From assembly GCA_905220665.1 (NCBI GenBank), contig CAJNAR010000168.1, positions 682,001 through 746,000 of the forward strand: a stretch of 64,000 nucleotides of DNA, read 5' to 3'. The notes under the pieces were generated by a model, which did not search any database, was not told where the DNA came from, and saw nothing but the letters and a program-made list of their open reading frames with translations. This DNA is from Albugo candida. Taxonomy: Eukaryota > Oomycota > Peronosporomycetes > Albuginales > Albuginaceae. Made by a program: the position numbers and the translations under genes. This document shows, piece after piece, positions 11,465 to 23,919 of the stretch (positions are counted from its first letter, which is position 1; the number at the start of each line of letters is the position of its first letter).

Positions 11465-12274
11465 TCAGCTAGGGATATCTTTTGATACAAGGGATTCTTC
11501 AAGTGAAGGCTGCTCTATGGCCTTGAGTAATGTATTGCTTTTTTCAATGTTTACATCGCTGTTCAAACTTGCAGATACGGGTACGACCGAAAGTGTCTCC
11601 GTCAAATGGTCTTTCTGAGATTCTGTTTGCTTCTCACGTTTTCGTTTCTTGCTTTTGCCGCCTTCTGACAATGCATTATTGTGACTAGTTCCATTTGAGC
11701 TAATCATACCTGCGGCCTTCGCTTCTTTGGTCACTGAAGCAGCAGAAACTTTGCATTCAGTCGAAGCCACGTTAACTATCTCCTGTGTCTGCGTCGCTCC
11801 AGAGATCGATGATAAGCTTGATTTTCGTCGAAGAATACTGCTGGTAGACGTTTCATTTCCCGAAGATCCTACATTTTCATTCTTTTCTGAGCTTGTTCTA
11901 CTTTTGGTATTAGAGGAGGTTTGACGCGCACTTTTTGAAGCCATTGTAGTATCTAAATTCCATGGATCAACTAAAGACCACTCAGGTTCCATCCCAAAGG
12001 ATACGTAGGCGCTTGAATTTGAAAATAAGTAATCCAGTTCTGCGTATGGCTTACTTTTGTACTTCATCGTGTTCAGCTCTTTGCGCGATTGCTTCGTATC
12101 AATGTACCCTTCCCAACCGCGGACGATGTTTCCATATGGAGTCTCGTCCAGATAGGACGCTTCTACATCAGATATTTGTTGCTGAAGTTTTAGTATTCTC
12201 TCGTGGAGCTTACGGTAGTCCGTATAAAGCGATCGTGATTCTTCCGATACTTCAGTGATCGATTTCGTGTTCAT
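11465..12274 (-). CDS. EAF6: EAF6/MEAF6-like subunit of NuA4-type histone acetyltransferase complexes (269 aa)
   Basis: Single exon from ATG 12274 to TAG 11465. Residues about 18-65 match the EAF6 core: an N-terminal helical coiled coil followed by YLDETPYGNIVRGWEGY, and then an FSNSS segment near residue 85. In fungi and animals this small subunit belongs to NuA4 and other MYST acetyltransferase complexes that acetylate histones H3/H4 in the nucleus. The protein is longer than most EAF6 proteins because of a low-complexity Ser/Thr-rich tail with a basic KSKKRKREK patch that could act as a nuclear localisation signal. It converges with the SAM gene (110 bp gap) and lies 98 bp downstream of the Na+/H+ exchanger stop on the same strand. 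Confidence 0.85.
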   Translation of the reverse strand: MNTKSITEVSEESRSLYTDYRKLHERILKLQQQISDVEASYLDETPYGNIVRGWEGYIDTKQSRKELNTMKYKSKPYAELDYLFSNSSAYVSFGMEPEWSLVDPWNLDTTMASKSARQTSSNTKSRTSSEKNENVGSSGNETSTSSILRRKSSLSSISGATQTQEIVNVASTECKVSAASVTKEAKAAGMISSNGTSHNNALSEGGKSKKRKREKQTESQKDHLTETLSVVPVSASLNSDVNIEKSNTLLKAIEQPSLEESLVSKDIPS

Positions 12275-12372
12275 GATCTGCCAGAAAAAATAAATTACGG
12301 AATTCTAATTCTACTCTTTGCCTTATATAAATTTACAAATGTGCTGCTGAAATTTGATGTAAACTTCAACTG

Positions 12373-14416
12373 CTAGATATTCCTCAGTGACTGAGGACAA
12401 GCTGAGTTGATACGGGCCGCTGTGGTAGCTGTCATGCTTGTGGACCCGCCTAAAAGTGGCTTAAGGTATGTTTCATCTACGCTCTCCCATAAACTATGTA
12501 TACCCCCGGAATCCTCTGATGTTCTTTCGCGTTTCTCCTCGAATTGATCATCGGGATTTGCGCGGTCGTCCTCATGAATCGGTCCAAGTGTCATCAATCT
12601 TTCTTCGGATCCGCTTGAGGCAAGAAGTGTGAAATAAGCATTGTAGCAATGGCAAGAGCACTTACTCTTGGACGTCCTTCATCAAATCGTCCGAAGAATT
12701 GAGATTAAAGTGCCGTAGTAGTGGTCCTGTGCCCATTCCAAATACCTATGCAATAAAGCAGTTTTATACTTGGAACAATGAGCGCAAATGTGAGACTTTA
12801 CCACTGTGGTAAACATTACTGTAAACAGCGTGGTGCTCTGCATAACGGCAACATGATTTTTGTCGGGCGAGTAAACATTCAGCACTAATGCCAAAGCGAT
12901 CGCTCCGCGTAAACCGGCAAACCAAATTACAATCATATACTTGGTTTGTATTTTCTTCGTTCTTCTGCAATTCGCTAAGGCACACAGTGGAAATATGTTC
13001 AACATTCTTCCAAGAAGACAAGCCAGTAAGTTGAAGAAGATAAATGCCCAATCCCAACTAAAGTATTCCAGATACGCGACACTGGTCATACCAAGATATA
13101 CAAAAATGAAATTTTCAGCCATGAAAGACGCTGTTGAGAGTAAGTGGCGCAAAGCGGTCGCACTCTCTTGAGAGACATTGTACAAATGGTAATGACTCAT
13201 CAGGACACCTGAAATAAAGAGAGCTACGATGCCACTTAACCCTGCAAGATCGGCCGCCAGATAGCTCAAATAAGCTGAAAGAAGGACGATTGATATTTCA
13301 TAGGAAGGATAGTGGTGCAACACCGGGTCTGCATGCTTTAATAGGAAGGCTGATGTCGAGCAAACAATCGCAGCAAGTCCAACAGATCCCATCCCAATGC
13401 CTATAACCTTCAAGATCACCATGCTCGCAACATCCAAAGTCACTTCAGTTACACCATCGTGAATCATTTCTTGGAAAACAGTAAACGCCACAATGGCTAT
13501 AGAGAATGCATTAGCGATCTGTTGTTTCACAAAATGGGATACGACGCACCTACGCCGTCGTTCAGTACGCTCTCACCAAAAACCAAATTGAACAGTATCG
13601 ATGGAGCTCCATTCTTCTTAAACACTGATAGTGTGGCCACCGGGTCAACTGCTGATATCAGTGCTCCATATAAATATGCCTCCGCAGCTGTAAGCTCGGT
13701 CACAAGTCCCATTTTTCCACACCATAGCAGCACTCCTCCGGTTACAAAGGTTGCTATTAAAGTTCCCACCACAGCCAGTAGCAAGATAGTTGAGAAATTG
13801 GCGAAAAATCCCCTCTTCTTCATACTGAATCCAGCTTCAAGTATTATAGGTGGTAAAAGTCTAAAATGTTGGCTCATTTTTGTTATCTCCGCAATGTAGA
13901 GAAAAGAAAGCGATGACACTCACGCAAAGAAAAGTATTTGTGGGCTCAGTCCACTCTTCAAAGACTCCTACATGACAGATGCAGCTTTTTCATACTATTT
14001 CGACGAGCGAAGGAGTAGGCAATATAAACGTACGATTGGCGATACTAATCGTAAGACAGCTCCAAACTTGTAAGATACACGAGAGATGATGATCAGTGTT
14101 ATCGCTTCATTAGCTCACTACGTATTCGTACCAAAATTCCGAGACTCATGGCGCAAACGGATTCGGAGATCATCATCGGATGCGGAGCACGGTCCAACCG
14201 ATACGCTATGAATACCAGTAAAAGTTGCAAGCTGGCGATAACAAATAGCTCAGCACCCGTCCACTCCATCTGCGCTTTACCGGATCGGATAACATTCTCT
14301 TGATTCGATATATTGGCCACAGTATCAATCAACAGCTCCGCTTGTGAAGGACCTGACTGCATTCTTCCTCCCAACAATTCAGTGACCGTACTTAACGTAC
14401 TTTGCCATTGCCGCAT
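12373..14416 (-). CDS. Na+/H+ exchanger, NHE6/7/9-NHX5/6-like (about 557 aa)
   Basis: Six exons: 14132-14416, 13924-13967, 13554-13860, 12802-13518, 12666-12745, 12373-12613 (1674 nt, phases consistent). The protein shows the CPA1 family landmarks: LLPPIILEAGFSM, the FGESVLND motif, an FVYLGM segment, FAGLRGAIALAL and a TTLFTVMFTTVV helix followed by GMGTGPLL. About 10-12 transmembrane segments are evident. The C-terminus has ETYLKPLLGG, resembling the endosomal/Golgi branch. Such exchangers move cations against protons to set lumenal pH of endomembrane compartments; which membrane it occupies here is inference. The intron at 13519-13553 is only 35 nt. The start codon is 33 bp from the divergent WD40 gene start. 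Confidence 0.92.
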
Positions 14417-14449
14417 CGTTTTTTACTTTGTGTCGTTTCGTGCCCTAAG
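14417..14449. promoter_or_regulatory. 33-bp divergent gap between two start codons
   Basis: The Na+/H+ exchanger start (minus, 14416) and the inferred WD40 protein start (plus, 14450) point away from each other with 33 bp between them. Any promoter must be shared and must overlap one or both transcribed regions. No TATA box or clear initiator element is visible in the gap. The call depends on the inferred first exon of the plus-strand gene. Confidence 0.35.
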
Positions 14450-17400
14450 ATGGCTTGTACTCATCTCGTGCTCCATGATAAAGCGTATATGACAATAAGA
14501 AATGAGGAAATGCACGACAATGAAATGGCTAGCATTGTCTTCCATTCAGTACTCTAAACTTTGAATTGATTGATGAAAGGATAATGTCCAAATAATGTAT
14601 TGTTGGTGCTTTATAGTTACGCAGAAGTATTTTGACTGTGACCACTTCATCTCTGCATGAAGTTGATGTGGAGACCGGGTTATTGAGTGGCTATGTATCA
14701 TTTGATCTATCAACTGCTGTCTATATAGCTCCCATTCCCACAGAAGAAAAAGATAAATGCATAGTTTTAGATCAATTAGTCCCAGTAGGGAACTCGTTTG
14801 CCGCCGCTGTGTATCAGTCCCGTTATATGATTTCTTGGGACCTTGACGAGATGGTTTTGTACTCATTTGATGAATTAGAGAAGTCACAGAAGAACATTAC
14901 AGCACTAACGGCTTCGCTCGACAGGGACAATATGATATTCTATACAGTCGAAGCTAGCCGCAGCATCAAAATCCGTAGTCTCGATTCAGGTGAAAACACA
15001 AAAAAAATAACTTGTAAAGCATCGAGTAGAAATGCTATTCCCGTCACACTGGCATTTTGTACGTTGGCACGATTGCTGTGCGTCGGTCACACAGATGGAA
15101 GTTTTCAGCTTTGGAACGTACAATCGGCCATTTTAACGTGCACAAATAAAGAGGAAGCTGCGGTACATTGCTACTTTATACAAATGAGCGCTGTTTTGAC
15201 TTCTAACGCATATGTTGTGATAGATGGCAACGCTTGTCGCTTCCATTCAGTGCGTTCCGTCGACAGTTGTCAGCCTTTCTTTCAAAGGCTGTGGAGGAGG
15301 CCTCGCTGAAAGTCACACGAAGCAAGATAAGCTCTATTTTGCCGTGGCATACAGAAACAAGACCTTAGAAGTATGGAAAGTTGACATTGCTACGGACTCA
15401 GAATCTTTACGAAATGGGGATCCGTTATGCATCGCTTCGACTCAAATTAGGTAAGCTGGACTGAGGTTGCTTTCCATACAGTACGTTGCTACATTAGTTT
15501 TTGTAGCGCAAATTTGTCGACAGCGGGTACTGATTTTTCAAAAAAATGCGGCAAAGTCGACTTTTGCTGGCATCAGTTAGACTCTATTTTGCTGGTTCAT
15601 TGGGTACCGCAAACAGGCTCGGAATTAAACCATCGTCTTATTGCTTGGGATTATAGAGCATCTATCCAATCCAACACATACCCAGTGTTTATCAATTCAT
15701 CCAGCACCATTGATATAACTGGAAAATCGGACGAATTGAATTGGTTTACAACCGCAAGATCATTGCTCTATTGGTCTCAGTATCGTCCACTTCTCTATAC
15801 TTCCGCACCCACTGAAACAAAAATTATCGAGTTATTTGTATCCCAAGAGCATGTCGAATCAGAAAAACCAGCAAAGATAATCCAAGAGCTACCTCACCTC
15901 TCAACTCAGGTTCCTCTTGCACTGAACAATTACCTAAATTACCGAGCGGTTCCAAGTTTTATCTATAATATTCATCATCTGGAAAACTTCTTCTTTCTTC
16001 GTCGTGTATCGCTGCAGAACGGAGTTGTGAAGCAGGTTGAACGTCTACCCTCATGGAACACGGATGATGGAAAGATGCTTTTTCCATGGCAGTTTGTTGC
16101 GAACGAAAATCAAAGTATGTTCTGCATCAAGCTTAGGGCTCTAAATAGATTTGACGAAAAAAATGAAGCGAAGAAAGTCGGTTGCACAGGGAACAAGTCT
16201 CAATATGTTACCTTGTCCTTCAATGCCGATACTGAACCGGAAGGTGTGAAGTATGGTGCACTTTTCAAAGCAAGAAAAGTAGCATTCGTATCAATGGAAT
16301 TAGACGAAACGCACAAAAATTGTACTCCAAGCTATCTTCTTGTCCTTGATGTGACAGGTAGAATTTTGCGAACCCATAACGATCATCATGATTCCAACTA
16401 CTCCGTTACGTTATCCCAAGAGATTCAGCAGTTCTTTGTCACCCCGCTTCGATCTGGCAACGGTGATAACTCTCATCAAAAGCTTCATCATCGTTTGATT
16501 TTTACAGCTATCGACGATTGCAATAATACGGAATTGTTGTTTTTTGGAGACGAACTGTCAAAAAGGAGTCAAAATTTATTGCCGCATCGTTATTGGCGAT
16601 CTCAAAATGCAGAACGTATTCTCAATGTGTCATGGAATAAGCCCGGGCTGACAGAAAATACTCATGGCGATGATGGCTCGACATTGATGGCAGCTGTCTT
16701 GACAACGGATCGAATAATCATTCTTTCTGAATCTCTCACAGCTTTTGCTAAATATTCGATTCCTTATACTAACATACAAAGTACTTTGTGGATTGCTCAG
16801 TCACTGCTACTCGCAACTCGAGAAGGTCATTTACGATACTTGACTCCAATGGTTCCGGCACACAACAATCAGAATGATGAGGAGATACATCTCATCTCTT
16901 CGTTTGCGGTGAATGATATGAGAGAAGAAAACGGGTCAGACACATTTTGTGTGCAACTTGTAGCGGCAATCGGAGATCGTTTGATTTACACGTTGATTAA
17001 CTTGCACACATTGGCAAACCACGTGATTATACGACCTTGGTCTATCGCTGAACCAATTGCGGCTGGATTTCTTTCGTCTAATTCATATATTAAGGCAATA
17101 GTGGAACGAGAGCTATTAAGCTATATCAGTGATGGTACCACCGAAGTGGTCAATCCGCTCAACGAGAAACTTATCCTCGTATTATTCAAACGATTTCGTT
17201 GGAAGCAAAATTTGCACATGTTACTGCGTCATTTCTCCAGTCTTGACAACTATATTGGAGGAGCCGAGAAGAATTCTCAAGAACTATCATCAAAGAATGT
17301 TGATGCAGGGGTAAAGACGAGCACGTTCGGAAAGAACTCACGAATATGCAATCGAGTCATGGCATCGACTTTAGGGGGCTTCTTTGAGTGGAAGGCAACC

Positions 17401-19479
17401 ATTGAACAATTTATACGGCTTGATCCTGGTCTGGCTGATTATGCTTTCAAAATGGACCTTGCAGACGGTGATTCTTCATATTTTGCTAAGCTACCAGCCA
17501 AAACTAGTTCAGTAGCCTCTCTCTACAATACTTTTGGCGACTTCTTCATCAGCATTGGCTGCTTGGAACTCGCTGTAAAATGCTACGATCTGATAGGAAA
17601 TGATCAAGCTTTACTCACACTGATGATCAAACTCGGAGGCTTCAGACGGCTTGAGAAAATGTCTAATGGAAAGATGAGTACTGCCAAAACGCTATCGCGA
17701 GTGCTGCAAAGTGAGTGGTCGAGGCTCTACGCAAAGTTATCTTGTATTTCATTGCTAGGTGCTATTGAGAGCAACATGACAGCTTCAAGACTCGACTCAG
17801 GACATTGGCGACGTCATGATTGCTTTTCATTGCTGTGTTGTGACCAGATCTTCTCAAATCAAGAAAGACGTACTAGACTCTTACCGTTGTCTCAAGCCTC
17901 TACTTTTATGCAGTTGCATCATGAGAGTCAGAATGAGGTTTGCGCATATAGTAATGTCCGGAACGATGTGACAGCAACTGTTCTACCATGGAAAAGATTG
18001 AGACCGGAAGACTTCAAAGATTGGATCGGCAAATCTTTGGATAGTGCTTCGACTCGCGATACCATTGAAAAGGATCCTGAAGAATGTAATACATTAAGAC
18101 TTGCTGATGATGAGCCGAGGAACCCAAGATACGAGATACTTATGCAACGCCAAACAGATAGGGAGGATGCTGACGATGGCAAACTCGACATAGCACTTCA
18201 ATCCTTAAAGACCGAATATGATACAACAGCCACAAAGGACTCAATTCCGCAGCTCGTCAAAATTAGTATTGGACCTTTTCTTGATGATGAGGATGCTGTC
18301 ATCGCGTATTGGCGATTTGAGGAAGGCAATAGCATTCTGAAGCAAAGTGAGAATGAAAAGCAAGACATGAGAGCATATCAGCTTTCTCACTTCGACTCGT
18401 ACGACATGTCTAAACATGAAAATCACCTCAAAGTTTTATCTTTTGGTGGTTTGTATGATCCCTCCGATGAAATAGCTCCCGTGTGCATGACATTTGCTCC
18501 TTCAAGCAGTCCTGTTGATAGAGGAGAACCAGGCCGGGTGCAAGAGCCTTTCACATTACGATTTCCGAGTAGCGATCAGAACCGAGAGGTATATGGAGCA
18601 AAGTGTCACGTGTTCGAAGGAAGTTCACTGGATCTGGGATTAGTATTTGATGATGACCCATATCGTCGCAAGCTCACTGTCGAATGCTGGATTCGTAATT
18701 TCTGCATTGTGAAGGAATCACAGTCCAGCGGCAAATATGACTGTGAGGATGACTCTCTTGATGATCCCGAATCATCAGCGATAAACGAGATGAGAGACAC
18801 CCGACTGCGCCAGTTGATTGGTAGGAGCTCTGATAGTGGGTCTGTGTGGTGGGAATTATACCTCGAGGAGGCCTCTTTATGTCTTCGTTATGCCGACCAG
18901 GTTCTACAAAGCGATTTTAAAGTGACAAATGCTTCTTCTTGGCAACATATTGCCTTCACCATCGATATTCCTTCATACGGCCATGCACTCGGAAAGCTGT
19001 TTATACAAGGACAGCTTGCGGGAGTCAAAGCCTTTGCATCATTCGACGAGACGAATCAAGCAAAAATCGCGGATCCCGAGAGTCCCAGTAAAAGACAAGG
19101 GTCATTTTTATGGATGGGCAAAAGCCTCGAGAATTATGAGATGACTGAGATTCGATTATGGGCTACTGCCCGATCTCTTGAGCAGCTGCAAGATATGAAG
19201 GAGAATTACCTTGGGATCGCGGAGACGAAAAAGAAGCTCAAAGTTGCGATCCACAAGCGAAATTGCCAATGTGACAAATGTATTGGGTATCGGAAGCGAA
19301 AGACTGGCGCGCTCGTTGCACCAGAGAATTCCCAGCCACTAAATAAGACGGGAAGTAGCAATTTGACAGATGGGGTGGGATTTGTCAGCATACGATCGTG
19401 CTTCCCTTCAACGCCTCCTTCTTCCAAGTCTCGTGAGCGAAGGTTGCCACAACCCACGCATACAAACGCTCCCAACTAG
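14450..19479 (+). CDS. large WD40 / helical-repeat / LamG-like protein (about 1605 aa)
   Basis: Exons 14450-14548, 14617-15162, 15251-15450 and 15507-19479 (4818 nt, phases consistent). The intron 15163-15250 contains a TCTAAC branch-like site and restores a WD-type strand series across it. The first 280 or so residues hold WD40-like units (GHTDGSFQLW, KTLEVW); a second beta-rich stretch follows to about residue 800. A helical region of roughly 850-1050 resembles the TPR/alpha-solenoid part of coat and IFT-like proteins. Residues about 1320-1515 resemble a concanavalin/LamG sandwich (LTVECWIR, WQHIAFTID, GKLFIQGQL, EIRLWATAR), and the tail has a CQCDKC cysteine pair set. WD40 plus alpha-solenoid is typical of membrane-coat or RAVE/DmX-like scaffolds, but I see no decisive family motif. 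A cytosolic trafficking scaffold is a guess. Confidence 0.72.
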
Positions 19480-19586
19480 ATTGATACGGAACTAGTAAGA
19501 GTAATAGCTTGGATGCTACCATTGCTCGAAGGAGACAGTCTAGTATAACAAATAAAGCGGTTGTATTCCTTCTTCACGGCGTAATA

Positions 19587-22500
19587 ATGACACTAGCAGG
19601 CTCACTTTACCGCCATACGCCGCGCCTATTTCACAAGCATAAACCTGGCAATTGGACACAAGTTTGGTGTGAGCTATTGCTTTCCTCGGGTGAGATTGTC
19701 TTATACCAAGAAAAAGGTGGACGACGGATTATTTTCATACCGATATGCTCGAGCGAATTCGCGCATGTTCGATGTGAAGGTCGCGACTGCATTGAAATTC
19801 GGATCCAGCGTAATAAGAAGGAGATATTCTCCTCCCACGAATCCAGCTACGATGTGGACTTTTGGTCTCAATCTTTTATGCATTCATTGTTGCTTCATTT
19901 CCCACGAACTTTAGTTATTGGATTTTGCTGTGCTTAGGATGAATACGCTTGTGTCGGTGAAGCGAGACATTGAACGAGGCGTTCGGCCTCTCATTTCCAT
20001 CGTGTGCCCTCCTTTGGATCCTCCATTGCCACCTAGAACCAGCTCGTCTAGAAGGAAGAGTATTTCCAATCCATCTGATTCAACTTCGTCATCCTCTCCG
20101 GGTACACAGAAGCAGCATTATCGCGAGACTTATCTCGATTCGGTCATACAATACTATGAACGATTCACAGTTTATGAGACGGATTCGGTACGTGCAAGAG
20201 TTGTCTTTGTACGTAGCTTATCGTATTTTCTATTGCATGGAAGATGTACTACGTCGTAGCTTCCGACCGCCACTACTCTCAATTTCGATTTTTTCAACTG
20301 GATCGGACGATTGAAAAGCCAAACAGCCTGAATGATATATTGCAGGAAGATTGCAATGTGTACGATTGGGCTGGAATGGAGGCAAAGTTGCAAGAAATCT
20401 CTAAAGCAAAGACACAAAATACAAAATCAGCTACCGCGTCTAGTAGTTATACACACGGAAAGCTAGTTCGCGTGCTGAGTGCTGTGGGTATCGTTGGATG
20501 TTTCCGCTTCCTTTGTGGGTATTACATGATGTTCGTGACAGAGCGACGCAAAGCTGGGTGTATTGGTGGAAATTTCATATACGGTGTACAAAGTACTCAA
20601 CAAATCAGCATTTCAAGAAAATTAGAGGTTGGAACTGGCTGGTCGTGGTTTCGACGCTGGCTGAATCCAAGCCCAGAAGAAGAAGCCGAAGCAAGATACC
20701 TTGGACTGTTCCATTTTATCGACTTGTCTAAAGACTTTTACTTTAGCTACTCGTACGAGCTTACCAGAACATTACAATATAACATGACCGCTCAACATGT
20801 GGAGCCTTCCGAAATGTTCGTGTGGAACCACTTTCTTATTAGAGAGCTGAATGATTGCTTGTCAAAATCAACATCTGCAAAGATACTGATGCCATATATG
20901 CTTGGATGCTACGAACAACGAAAATGCTCGATGTTTGGCAGATTGCTCAGTATTGTTCTCGTAGCACGACGTTCGAGGCATTTTGCAGGAACTCGATATC
21001 TGAAACGTGGAATTGCAGATACAGGAAAGGTTGCCAACGATGTCGAAATTGAGCAGATTATTGAGGATGAAAGTATTGGTATGGGTAAATTCAGCTCTTT
21101 TGTGCAGCATCGGGGCTCTATCCCTGTGTTTTGGTCCCAAGAGACGTCAGCCACATTACCAAAGCCTCCGATTGTACTCAACCGCGTGGATCCAACGTAC
21201 TCTGCATGCAAAAAACACATTGCCGACTTGTTTCAGCGATATGGATCGCCAATAGTGGCATTGAACCTTGTCAAACACTCTGAAAAGAAGGAACGTGAAA
21301 CAATCGTTGGGAACGAGTACGTAAACGCGGTGGAATATCTCAATAGTTTCATGCCACCACAACATCGAATTCGATATGTGGCGTTGGATTATTCGAGACT
21401 AAGCAAGCAGAAAGACCTTAACGTTCTACACACTATCGACAAGTTCGCCGTATGGGCGCTGACGCAAACAGGGATTTTCTGTAGTGCACCGAAACGATAT
21501 TTTCTGAAGAAGCAAGAACAATTGGTTGCAGATTCGCAGGGCCAAGTGTATTTTGCAGGAACTTGGCATATACCAGACCAGCCAACATCACGTCCAAATC
21601 CGTCAGGCTGGCTCGAACAAAAAGGAGTTTTGCGGACAAATTGTATCGATTGCCTGGATCGAACAAATGTTAGCCAGTTTAGTGTGGGAAGACGGGCCCT
21701 GGGACAGCAATTATACGCTCTGGGAATACGAAACAGCACATTTCTAGAGAACGGGTCTCCGCTTGTCCGAATACTAATGCTTCTCTATTCGCTTATTGGA
21801 GACGCCATCTCTTTGCAGTATGGTGGTTCCGAAGCTCACAAAAACGTGAAAAACAGTGCCGGTCGAGAGAATCTGAAGCATCGCGAATTACTCACATCCA
21901 TTCGACGCTATTACAGCAATTCCTTCACTGACACAGCCAAACAGGATGCCATTAATATCTTTTTGGGTAATTATGTACCTCAAGAAAATGAAATTCCATT
22001 ATGGGAATTAGATTCTGATTACTACTTGCACAACTTCGAAGTACGCAATGGCATCCAGGCCTGTGACCAAGTGGAAGCAAGTGTAGCTTTGTACGCTGAA
22101 AAGAAGAGACGTTTGACGGAAATGATCAGTTCGCTCAGCATGTACGAGATCAATGCCATCCAAATTTCGGCAACATCGGAACAGCTTTTGGAGCTCAAAA
22201 TGGCTTGCGAATCAGATCGAGAGAATAAAGAGGTCAGGTATGCATACGTGCGCGAGTGTAAACGCATGCTTGATGACTGGTGGAAGGAACCAATTCATGC
22301 TTACGAAAATCTCAAGTATGAATCACGCATTTGTGGCGATGAACAGCTCAATACCGAAGGAATGGAAGCTGTAAAGAAGAAACGCGTCGGGCGAAACACG
22401 TCTGATTCTGATGGATTTATTCAGCGGTACTATCCCCAAGAGCTGACGTCATTTGATAAATCGCTCAGTTACAAGTTTATGTGTCCGTTGGATCTTTCGA

Positions 22501-23919
22501 ATGAACCAACTGAAGATACCGGATACGCTTCAACAGAGACCAGGTCGGGACACAGAAGCGGCTATCTGAGAACGATATCAAGCTCAGCTGCGTCAGACGC
22601 TTCATCAGAAACAAGCACACATGAAGTGAATGATTCTGGCAATACAGGATTCGATCATATGCGCTGCCGATCCAGTAGCAAGCCCATGACGCGCACAGGT
22701 CGAAGTATGAGTGCACCAGATATTTCAGAGGACGCTCCAATAAACCGCACCAAGTCCCGAAGTGATGCTTGGCAAGATCATGGGGAGCTAGGAACCAACT
22801 TGAGCCGTACTTCGCTCAGCTCTATGGTACAGAAGGATCTGACCAGATCTGTTATTTCGCTTCCTTCTTCAGCTACAGCTTTACGCCAGCGTCGAACATC
22901 GCAAGACGATTTGTACGAAGGATTGGTGTCAATTACGAACGTAAACAAACGGAAAGACGAATGGAGTGTTGAGGACTATTATCTCCGTAATAAATGGTAT
23001 GCCTCTGATCTGACTGTATGTCTTCGAATCTAACAGCGATTTGCATCGTCCAGCACTCGTAGATTTGTTGGAGATAATACCAAAACGACCCCAGATGGTG
23101 TTTATGAGCGATACGTTCACTGTGGGCGCTTACGTTCAATGTGGGAAATTGATAAAGAGAGTATTGAGATGTGTTTCCAGGCGTATATGCGTGATAACAA
23201 TATCAACCCCGATGACGTTCGTGCTGTAATGGATGCCCAAATTCGAGGAGGAGCCACATACAAAATTCAGACAGGGGCGTACAGCGGCTTGGACCAGCAT
23301 CTAAAGGCACGAGTACTCGTTACCAAGAAATTGAAAATGGATGCTGAAGATAGAAGGTACGCTCTTCCTCAGTACCATTTTGTGATCACATTGTGAATTC
23401 TATCCAAACAGACTTTTGGAGAACAATTGTGATTTGGAAAAGCTTAGTTCTACCGACCAAATGTGTATCCCACCCGATAGCCTCGATCTGTACAAATCTT
23501 TCTTTATGGACCCACTTCCTTATACCAGCGCCAATATACCAGATGCAAGCTCATCAGCAGATACAGTAAGTAACATTGCATCGAGGTTTTCTACGGCAAA
23601 TGGCCCAGCTTTATCCGCGTCCGAATCAATTGTGGACGCGAAAAAAATAGCAGCGTCACAACTGTATGGCGAATTTGGAAATGCGTCTGCTTCTCAAGGT
23701 ATGTCAAGCAGCAGTGTGCCCCGTGCTCACGAATATCAAGTCAAAAGTCACATTGATTCGGCAGAATACCATAAAAACGACTTTCTACCTTCAATGGATC
23801 ATTTGGTCAGTGTCGGACCATTGATGAAGCTGGACGGTGGGAAGGATCAGGACTTTGTACTTTTTAACAAGGCAGCTTTAATGCATGGAATTGGGAGCGC
23901 AATTAGCCGCGAGGCATAG
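19587..23919 (+). CDS. PH-domain plus SAC-domain phosphoinositide phosphatase, FIG4-like (about 1371 aa)
   Basis: Exons 19587-19888, 19938-20187, 20244-22996, 23054-23356, 23412-23919 (4116 nt, phases consistent). The ATG at 19587 is the first in frame, 107 bp after the previous gene's stop. An N-terminal PH-like domain occupies residues about 3-110 (KPGNWTQVWCELLL to the tryptophan helix DFWSQSF). The SAC domain begins near residue 185 (YYVVASDRHYSQFRFFQLDR), and the catalytic CX5R is CIDCLDR with Cys at about 651, inside RTNCIDCLDRTNVSQF. The sequence around it is closest to FIG4, the PI(3,5)P2 5-phosphatase of the PIKfyve-VAC14 complex on endosomes and vacuoles. The Ser-rich C-terminal half is low in complexity. 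FIG4 proteins normally lack an N-terminal PH domain and are shorter, so this is an extended form; substrate is inferred. Confidence 0.85.

Noticed and set aside
18241..18426. Antisense and alternate-frame ORFs of 60-140 codons inside large exons
   Set aside because: They are shadows of the long sense frames (WD40, SAC, exportin-4, EF-hand, channel, NOL10, PI3K genes); no independent start context or domain.
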